From: Candidatus Sodalis pierantonius str. SOPE
GTDB lineage: Bacteria; Pseudomonadota; Gammaproteobacteria; Enterobacterales; Enterobacteriaceae
Assembly: GCF_000517405.1 (NCBI RefSeq)
Contig: NZ_CP006568.1
Span: 496,001-560,000, forward strand
Direction of reading: 5' to 3'
DNA length: 64,000 nucleotides
Below the pieces are notes generated by a model, which was given only the letters and a program-made list of their open reading frames with translations, was not told where the DNA came from and did not search any database. The position numbers and the translations under genes are program-made. Below, piece after piece: positions 58,019 to 64,000 of this stretch (positions are counted from its first letter, which is position 1; each line of letters opens with the position of its first letter).

Positions 58019-58768
58019 TTAGTCTATTTTTCCTGTGCTGGCTACTCCTTGCTCTTTGCGTAGTGATTCGCCTTTAAATTCCAGTCTATAGCTGGGATGT
58101 ACTAACCGATCGAGTAACGCGTCAGCTGTCGTGGGGTTTTCTATCAGTCCATACCATTTTTTCACCGGCAGTTGACTGATCAGGATGCTGCTGCTTTTGT
58201 CGTAGCGATCTTCCATCACCTCCAACAGCATCGTTGCCTGCATCGGACTTATTGATTCTAGGCCCACGTCGTCCAAGATCAGTAACTCTATTTTTTCTAA
58301 CTGCTTAAGCTGTTTTAGATAGGTCCCGTCTACCTGACACTGGTGAAGATGGGCCAGCAACCGACCCACTCGCCAGTAACGCACGCTATATTGCTGCCGG
58401 CATGCCTGCTCACCAAGCGCACAACTGAGCCAGGTTTTGCCCGTACCTGTCGGCCCCGTGATGAGGATGCTTTTCTGATATTTCAGATATTGTCCCCCTA
58501 GCAGATCTCGCATCTGTTCCGGTGTCACTCCTCGGCTAGGGATATAGCGGATATCTTCCGGTTTTGCCTGCAAGCGCATTTGCGATTGCCGTCGCAGACA
58601 GTATATGTGGTTGTTTTTACTATGCAAATTTTCCGATTCTACCATCAGCGACAACCGCTCCTCGAACCCCAGCTCCCCATAACTCCCCGGGAGTTCGCGT
58701 TGCGTCTCCAACGCCTGGACCATTGCCGACAACTTCAGCTCTCGCAGAGCCATTAACAGTGTATCCAT
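58019..58768 (-). CDS. istB: IstB helper ATPase of IS21 copy 3
   Basis: 249 residues, intact, nearly identical to copy 1 (differences include ESENLHSKNNHIYCLRRQ). Walker A GPTGTGKTW and Walker B LLILDDVGLE are present. Confidence 0.93.
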   Translation of the reverse strand: MDTLLMALRELKLSAMVQALETQRELPGSYGELGFEERLSLMVESENLHSKNNHIYCLRRQSQMRLQAKPEDIRYIPSRGVTPEQMRDLLGGQYLKYQKSILITGPTGTGKTWLSCALGEQACRQQYSVRYWRVGRLLAHLHQCQVDGTYLKQLKQLEKIELLILDDVGLESISPMQATMLLEVMEDRYDKSSSILISQLPVKKWYGLIENPTTADALLDRLVHPSYRLEFKGESLRKEQGVASTGKID

Positions 58769-58779
58769 ATTTATTCTCC

Positions 58780-60335
58780 TTAGTGATAACTGTCCGGACC
58801 TCGGAGGTTTTCGTGAACCAGCATTGATACGCCGGCTCCGTCCTGGGTGACCTCACTTTCACGACCGTGTTTCAATACGTTGGCTATGAAAGAGCGGTTA
58901 ATGCATCCTTTCTCCAACGCCAGCGCGCAGGCCTTCTCCAGTCGCGTCGTCTCATAGCGCCGTTGCAGATTGAGTAGCCCCAGCACGGAGCGGTAAGCCT
59001 GCTCCGGATGGGCTTTGCTCTTTTGGATGGACTCGACCACTTTCAGTGTGCACACACCCACCGACAGCGCCCAACTGCACAGCCTTTCCGGCGTCCACTG
59101 ACTCTGCCCCTTATGGTTAGCCGGCATGTGCGCCGCCTGAGTCGTGTGCCTATAGGCGTTATCGCTGCGAGGGTGCGTAGCCACGCAGACGCCCTTATGG
59201 TGGATTTGCACCAGCCGTTGGGTGGCGATGACGTCAACGCGCTCGCCAACCAGCGGATGCGGCACCGAGTACCAGTTTTTGCCGTAGTCTATGTGGTAAT
59301 CAGGTCCCACTCGGGCAACGAGATACTCACTGTATTCCCATTGTGTGGGCGGTAGAGGCCCAAGAGCCGGTTTGTCCAGCTGCTCGAAGCGTTCAAGGCG
59401 ACTTTGTTCGCCGTAATGACGCATCGGGCGCAGATTCAACTCATGATTGAGTTCTCGTATCACCTGGTTGAGTTCGGCCAGCGAGTAGAACCTACGTTTA
59501 CGCAACCGGGCCAAAACCCAGCGTTCTACCCTACCAGCTGCACAGTTGATTCTGCCTTCGCCTTGTCTTTCGGTTTTCTCGGGCGCGCCGGTAGCACCAC
59601 TGTCTCATAGTGATTTGCCAGCGCCTGGTAGCTCTGGTTTATGACCGGCTCATAGCGGTCAGGGGTGCTGACAGCGCTGCGCAGATTATCAGGTATCATC
59701 AGCTCCGGAACCCCACCCATGAAGTGCAGGCAGCGGCTATTGGCGTTGAGCCACGATGCCATGTCCTGGCCTTCGCAGGCTTCGATATACGCATAGCCTG
59801 ACACGCCCATGGCAGCGACGAAGATAGCGACCTGGCGTACGCTACCGGTCGCAGGGTTGACGATAGGTACGGTGGGGCCACAGAAGTCGATGAAGAGCTT
59901 TTCGCCAGCCTTGTGCTCCATGCGCATGGAACGCCGCTGCTTCTTTTTCCAGTCACGGAACAGTGCACAAAACTGTGAGTAACCGAGGGCATCACCGCCC
60001 ACGGCGGACTGATATTCCATCCAGAGCAGCTGCTTGGTCATGCCCTTGCGGCTTAACTCGGTATAGATATCAAGCCAGCTGGGTAAAGTATTGATAACTT
60101 TTCCGGATTTGCCGGGATAGAGCAGGCGGTCGAGGTCGACGGGGGACAGTTCCGCCGGCAATGGCCAGACCAGGTTAGCTACCGTGAATCGGCCGAGGAT
60201 ATCGTGCACGGTAGTACAGCCTATGCCGAGCGCTGCTGCGATAGTGCGATTCGAGCGACGCTGCTCGAATTTCATACGTAAGACATTAATATAGATGCAC
60301 ATTTTCGTTCTCGCTTTCTTCTTTTTACGTGCCAT
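58780..60335 (-). pseudogene. istA: IstA transposase of IS21 copy 3, 5-bp duplication
   Basis: Open from MARKKKKARTKMC through the DDE core, then a tandem duplication of GGTAG near 59535 (CTGGTAGGGTAGAACG against CTGGTAGAACG) gives VQLVG-stop. The rest of the protein (RLRKRRFYSLAELNQVIREL to GPDSYH) continues in another frame and lacks the stop found in copy 1 and the insertion found in copy 2. Confidence 0.93.
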
Positions 60336-60705
60336 GCCCCCGGAAGCTAAAAGTCTCCAGAGTATGGCGGAACAGAAGATGAGCGATCGGACAGAATCGG
60401 AATCGCTGATCGGGCGACCGGAATCAGTGATCGGATGAAATCAGAATTAGTGATCGGGTGAAATCGGAATCAGTGATCGGATGTGACCGGAACCAGCACT
60501 TCCTCAGCCTCGGGGCACAGCCGCCGACGCCGGAGTGGGGCGCGATGCTTAATGAAGCGCGGGCCGATATGGTCGTTGCGCCCCATGTCGCGCTATTTCC
60601 CAGTCTGGCGATATTTCTGACCGTCCTGGCGTTTAATCTGCTGGGGGATGGTTTACGCGATGCGCTGGACTCGCGGCTAAAGGGCTGAGGGACCGCGCGA
60701 TGACC

Positions 60706-60725
60706 GCGCCGGCGTCACCCGGCGC
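60706..60725. terminator. hairpin between convergent gsiD and acid phosphatase genes
   Basis: Perfect 7-bp stem GCGCCGG / CCGGCGC with a 6-nt loop, in the 45-bp gap between convergent genes. It could serve both directions; no T run on either side. Confidence 0.35.
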
Positions 60726-60733
60726 GACGCGGG

Positions 60734-61564
60734 TTATTTGCCGTCCCAGGCATCAATGCGCTCGGCGCGGATTTTCAGCTTCTGCTCATCGCTGGCGGGC
60801 CAATAATCCTTCGACAACCCGCCTTCCCAATCGCCGTAACTCGGGTTAGGCAGCACAATGTATTTACGGCCGAAATCGCCCTGATGGCGGTTGACGAAAT
60901 CCCGACGTTTGCTATTAAGCCGGTGATACGGCTCGCCGCTGAAATCGTTCAGATTGTCCCCGACATAGACGACAATGTCGTAGCCCTGCTGTTCCACCTC
61001 GTGGAAGCGGGCGGTTTTGTCGGAACTGCCGCCGGTGGGTTTTAGCAGCAGACTTTGCGGCGTCACGTCGGCAAAGCCCAGTGCTTTCAGATTATCCACG
61101 GTGGCGGCGAAATCCGCTTGCGCGCGGTTGGAGACGTAAAACATGCGTCCGCCATGCTGGGCCACGAATTGGGAAAAGGCCACGGCGCCCGGCATGGCTT
61201 TGGCTTCGCGCGCCTGGGTCCATTGACTCCAGGTTTTCTCGCTAAACGGTTGCGCGTGTTTAATCTGCCAACCGGCATAAGCGCTGTTGTCGATCATGGT
61301 TTCATCCAAATCCACCACCACGGCTTTCTTCATCCACGGCCGCGCCTTGGCTTGTAAAAACGACGTTTGGGCGCTGTTAAACGCTTGATAGGCGAGCGCG
61401 CTGATTTCGCCGGATTGCTGCATCCAGTTCACCGCCATGACCGTTTGACTGGTCAATTGCGCCTGGGCCGTCGACGCCGTCGCGGCGGGTGGCTGCCGCG
61501 GGGCGCAGCCGCTTATTAGGCAGCCAAGGGCGAGTAGGGCGATACCGCGGGTTAACCTCTGCAT
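60734..61564 (-). CDS. class C acid phosphatase lipoprotein (e(P4)/5'-nucleotidase type)
   Basis: HAD-superfamily phosphatase anchored to the outer membrane. In Haemophilus, e(P4) dephosphorylates NMN and nucleotides for NAD uptake. The start is set at 61564 (MQRLTRGIALLALG, with AGGAGTGACA upstream); the lipobox is LISGC. The HAD motif VVDLDETMIDNSAYAGWQ, motif II FYVSNRA, the conserved Lys in SSDKTARF, and motif IV YVGDNLNDFSG are present. 276 residues, intact. Not in the E. coli gsiD-yliI interval, so it is a lineage-specific gene. Confidence 0.9.
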   Translation of the reverse strand: MQRLTRGIALLALGCLISGCAPRQPPAATASTAQAQLTSQTVMAVNWMQQSGEISALAYQAFNSAQTSFLQAKARPWMKKAVVVDLDETMIDNSAYAGWQIKHAQPFSEKTWSQWTQAREAKAMPGAVAFSQFVAQHGGRMFYVSNRAQADFAATVDNLKALGFADVTPQSLLLKPTGGSSDKTARFHEVEQQGYDIVVYVGDNLNDFSGEPYHRLNSKRRDFVNRHQGDFGRKYIVLPNPSYGDWEGGLSKDYWPASDEQKLKIRAERIDAWDGK

Positions 61565-61810
61565 TGTCACTCCTGTTGCTTTCCCAACATCATCCACCGC
61601 CGCTGCGGGAAGGGTCGCGCCGGCGCAAATAAGCGCATTGTGCAATAAAATCCTTAAATAATTAATAACACGCTAGTTATTAATCACAAATAGTAAAGCC
61701 CGCAACGATGGAAAGTCCAGTGTCAGTAAATGTAAAGCCGCCGTTTCGTTGTCGCGGATCCGACGCAACATTTCTACGCTTAACACATCATGTCACCGAG
61801 AGAATTCATC

Positions 61811-62926
61811 ATGCGAGGGTTGCTCGTTTTGTTATTTGCCACCGGCCTGCTGGGATTGCCCCTGGCGGCCAACGCCGCCCGCACCCAGGTCACGGAAGTG
61901 CTCGGCGGTTTGGAACACCCTTGGTCTTTGGCGTTTCTAAACGATGCCGGCGGGATTCTTATCACCGAACGACCGGGCCGGCTGCGCTATTGGCAGCCCG
62001 GTGCGTCGCTGTCGCCTCCGATTAGCGGCGTGCCGGCGGTGTATGCCCACGGGCAGGGAGGGCTGTTCGACGTCCTGCCCGCGCCGGATTTCGCCCAATC
62101 CCGGCGGATTTACCTCAGCTTCGCCGAGCAGGGCAAACAGGATGCGGGCACCGCGGTCGGCTATGGTCGTCTGTCGGAAGACAACCGCCATCTCGCCGAT
62201 TTCAACATCATCTTCCGCCAGGGGCCGAAACTGTCCAGCGGCGAGCATTTCGGCGGCCGGCTGGCGTTTGATCGCCAAGGCATGCTCTATATCAGCTTGG
62301 GGGAAAACAATCGCCGCCCTACCGCTCAGTCCCTCAGCAAGCATCAGGGCAAAGTAGTGCGCCTGCACGCCAACGGCGAGGTGCCGGAGGACAATCCCTT
62401 TGTGCATCAGGAAAACGCGTGGCCGGAAATCTGGACCTACGACCACCACAACCCGCAGGGGCTGGCCATGAATCCCTGGACCGGCGATATGTGGGAGAAT
62501 GAACACGGCCCGCGCGACGGAGACGAAATAAACATCCTGCATAAAGGCGCCAATTACGGCTGGCCGATCGCCACTTATGGCATCAATTATTCCGGGTTGA
62601 AGATCCCCGAGGCGCGCGGCGGCATCGTCGAGGGGACCGATCAGCCGGTTTGGTTCTGGCAACATTCACCGGCGGTAAGCGGAATGGCGTTTTATCAAAG
62701 CGAGCGCTTTCCCGCCTGGCGCCATTCGCTGTTCATCGGCGCGCTAAAAACCAAGGCGCTGTTGCGCCTAAGCCTGAAGGGAAATGATGTGGTGTCGGAG
62801 CAGCGCTTGCTAACGGATCGCGCCGAGCGTATCCGCGATGTCCGCGCCGGCCCCGACGGTTACCTCTATGTGCTGACCGATGATCGCAACGGTAAGCTGT
62901 TGCGGGTGGGCCTGGAGGAGGACTAA
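61811..62926 (+). CDS. yliI: YliI, soluble PQQ-dependent aldose dehydrogenase
   Basis: Periplasmic six-bladed propeller enzyme that oxidises aldose sugars using PQQ. The start is placed at ATG 61811 (MRGLLVLLFATGLLGLPLAA, signal peptide ending ANA, GAGAG upstream); an in-frame ATG at 61790 is possible. 371 residues. Conserved segments are LEHPWSLAFLNDAGG, VYAHGQGGLFDV, the PQQ-site regions GEHFGGRLAFD and NPQGLAMNPWTGDMWENEHGP, and SPAVSGMAFY. Intact, but E. coli-type bacteria need external PQQ; a second PQQ enzyme in this window is already dead. Confidence 0.92.
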   Translation: MRGLLVLLFATGLLGLPLAANAARTQVTEVLGGLEHPWSLAFLNDAGGILITERPGRLRYWQPGASLSPPISGVPAVYAHGQGGLFDVLPAPDFAQSRRIYLSFAEQGKQDAGTAVGYGRLSEDNRHLADFNIIFRQGPKLSSGEHFGGRLAFDRQGMLYISLGENNRRPTAQSLSKHQGKVVRLHANGEVPEDNPFVHQENAWPEIWTYDHHNPQGLAMNPWTGDMWENEHGPRDGDEINILHKGANYGWPIATYGINYSGLKIPEARGGIVEGTDQPVWFWQHSPAVSGMAFYQSERFPAWRHSLFIGALKTKALLRLSLKGNDVVSEQRLLTDRAERIRDVRAGPDGYLYVLTDDRNGKLLRVGLEED

Positions 62927-62940
62927 GCCGCGCGCCGGTT

Positions 62941-63256
62941 TCAATTGAGCGGCAGCATGACCCGCTGTTGATAGGCCGTTCGCTCGCACAACGTCTGATA
63001 CCAGGCCTCCAAGCGCGGGCGGGGTTGCCGCTTGATGGCCAGGTTGAACCAATTATAGGCCAGGCATCCGAGAGGAATATCGCCAATGCCGAAAGCGTCG
63101 CCGGCGAACCACGGCTGCTTCTCCAGCGCGCCGTCGGCGATGGCGAACAGCTTCTCACAGGCCGCGATACCGCGCTCGATGGCCGCCGCGTCGCGTTGTT
63201 TGGCGGGCGTGCGCACCAGGCTGACAAACAGCGGTTGCAGCGCGGGGGCCAGTAAA
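62941..63256 (-). pseudogene. gstB: gstB, glutathione S-transferase, 5' part removed by IS256-type element
   Basis: The C-terminal helical domain matches E. coli GstB: FVSLVRTPAKQRDAAAIERG, QPWFAGDAFGIGDIPLGCLA, RPRLEAWYQTLCERTAYQQR and the end VMLPLN. Homology stops at about 63256, where the IS terminal repeat begins; the glutathione-binding N-terminal half would lie beyond the element. It is convergent with yliI, 14 bp apart, as in E. coli. Confidence 0.9.
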
Positions 63257-64000
63257 GAGACCCTGTACACGATTCTGTGTAAATGCCTTTTCTCAGAAGT
63301 GACCATCCAGGCGGTCACCGAACTCGATAATAAAGCGGCTCATTGCCATGAGCCAGTCCCTCAAAGGCATTGTCCATTTCTGTGAGGCCGCCTGTATCGC
63401 CAGCCACACCACCTTTTTCACTGCGTCGTCGGTCGGGAACACCTTGCGCTTTTTGATGGCATGCCGGATCACGCTGTTTAACGACTCGATGGCGTTGGTC
63501 GTGTAGATTACCTTGCGGATGTCCGTTGGGTAGGCAAAGAACGTGGCCAGATTGGCCCAGTTTGCCTGCCAGCTTCGACTTATTTGCGGGTAGCGGATGT
63601 CCCAGGCACTGGAGAATGCTTCCAGCGCCTGCAAGCCGGCTTCTTCCGTAGGGGCCTGATAGATAGCTTTCAGGTCGCGGGTGACGGCCTTGTAGTCCTT
63701 CCAGGAGACGAACCGCAGGCTGTTGCGCACCATACTGTACGATACACAGCTGGAGCCGCGCCTCCGGATACACCGCGTTAATAGCGTCAGGGAAACCTTT
63801 CAGCCCGTCTACGCAGGCGATAAGGATATCGTTCAGGCCGCGGTTTTTCAGCTCTGTCAGCACGTTCAGCCAGAACTTTGCGCCTTCATTTTCGGCCAGC
63901 CACATACCTAGCAACTCTTTCTGGCCTTCGATGTTGATGCCCAGCGCCAGGAACACAGATTTGTTGATGATGCGGCTGTCATGCCGGACTTTTAGAACGA
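63257..64000 (-). mobile_element. IS256-family element, partial (runs off the window)
   Basis: The end near 63257 reads GACCCTGTACACGATTCTGT followed by GTAAATGCC, a sequence typical of terminal repeats of IS256-type elements in enterobacteria. The boundary is good to a few bases only, since the other end is outside the window. It has interrupted gstB. Confidence 0.8.
63293..64000 (-). pseudogene. IS256-family mutator-type transposase, C-terminal part, frameshift
   Basis: Read from the window edge: VLKVRHDSRIINKSVFLALG, then GMWLAENEGAKFWLNVLTEL, LIACVDGLKGFPDAI (second catalytic Asp) and LQLCIV. One extra base near 63735 shifts the frame at CIVQY. The continuation MVRNSLRFVSWKDYKAVT, FFAYPTDIRKVIYTTNAIES (with the catalytic Glu after NAI) and the C-terminus FGDRLDGHF lie in the next frame, ending at 63293. 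Inactive as sequenced. Confidence 0.9.

Larger units (their letters stand above)
57899..60498 (-). mobile_element. IS21-family element, copy 3 (2600 bp)
   Basis: Inverted relative to copies 1 and 2; termini TGCAGATTCC and GGAACCAGCA, flanked by the 5-bp duplication CTTCC (57894-57898 and 60499-60503). It retains the full set of left-end repeats seen in copy 1. It differs from copy 1 by lacking a 5-bp ATGGC duplication before istA and the 7-bp istA duplication, and by its own 5-bp istA duplication. Confidence 0.95.
57271..60688 (+). pseudogene. gsiD: gsiD, glutathione ABC transporter permease, split by IS21 copy 3
   Basis: DppC-type permease. The 5' part 57271-57898 runs from WRRNAALAAVVTGIFVVLL to TSIITASSLPFL, including DAENYFDYDRLNEGPSAVHW and the coupling loop YIESARSIGVTDTTILLRH. 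The 3' part 60499-60688 reads SLGAQPPTPEWGAMLNEARA to DALDSRLKG. Removing the element and one CTTCC copy restores the frame. The N-terminus is about 30 residues shorter than in E. coli, with GTG (57271) or ATG (57274) as start. The insertion is otherwise the only damage. Confidence 0.95.

Overview
This 64 kb window looks like part of the chromosome of an insect-associated enterobacterium of the Sodalis group. The lineage is an inference from gene content; no 16S rRNA is present. Three features support it. Intact proteins match Escherichia coli orthologues closely and follow E. coli order (uvrB-ybhK-moa-ybhL, dinG, ybiB, ybiI, dps, ompX, ybiT, rlmF, moeB-moeA, iaaA-gsiABCD, yliI, gstB). Roughly half of the recognisable genes are recently broken by single-base frameshifts, stop codons, short deletions or insertion sequences. 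Three IS families are present (three IS21-type copies, one IS903-type copy, one IS256-type end). This combination is what is known from recently host-restricted symbionts such as Sodalis glossinidius and Candidatus Sodalis pierantonius.

Layout. 1-7250: uvrB (3' part), ybhK, an intact moaA behind a molybdenum-cofactor (Moco) riboswitch, then broken moaC, moaD and moaE, intact ybhL, and broken dcyD and tcyN. 7.4-10.6 kb: rhlE, a gutted dusC and a methyltransferase-like gene. 10.7-13.9 kb: an intact four-gene polar amino acid ABC importer. 14-15.6 kb: a divergent MarR regulator/DMT exporter pair of PecS-PecM type with a perfect palindrome between them. 15.6-25 kb: a decayed PQQ dehydrogenase, IS21 copy 1 inside a small membrane-protein gene, and a tripartite efflux operon whose adaptor gene is broken. 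25-32.6 kb: a run of remnants (glutathione transferase, Gfo/Idh oxidoreductase, bglX, MpaB-family oxygenase, idi, yehY, yehX) with intact GNAT, yehW and yohO genes. 32.6-38.4 kb: dinG with a LexA box, a PaiB-like protein, broken ybiB and an intact M3 peptidase. 38.8-43 kb: a flavin reductase gene split by IS21 copy 2, which itself carries an IS903-like element. 43.3-48.6 kb: ybiI, dps, a long repeat-bearing gene-poor stretch, ompX and ybiT. 48.6-64 kb: broken rlmF, moeB and moeA, intact iaaA, a gsiABCD glutathione importer in which only gsiC is intact, IS21 copy 3 inside gsiD, a class C acid phosphatase lipoprotein, yliI, and gstB cut by an IS256-type element.

Whole functions have been lost. 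Molybdenum cofactor synthesis is broken at five genes although moaA and its riboswitch survive. Glutathione import, cystine import, osmoprotectant import and one efflux pump each keep one or more intact subunits of a dead complex. DNA repair and stress functions (uvrB, dinG, dps), RNA helicase and ABC-F genes, the outer-membrane protein OmpX and one amino acid importer are preserved. I found no tRNA, rRNA, CRISPR array or phage module, and no clear new multi-gene system. The most unusual pieces are the repeat-bearing dps-ompX interval, an orphan intrinsic terminator there, and the layered IS insertions with intact target duplications.
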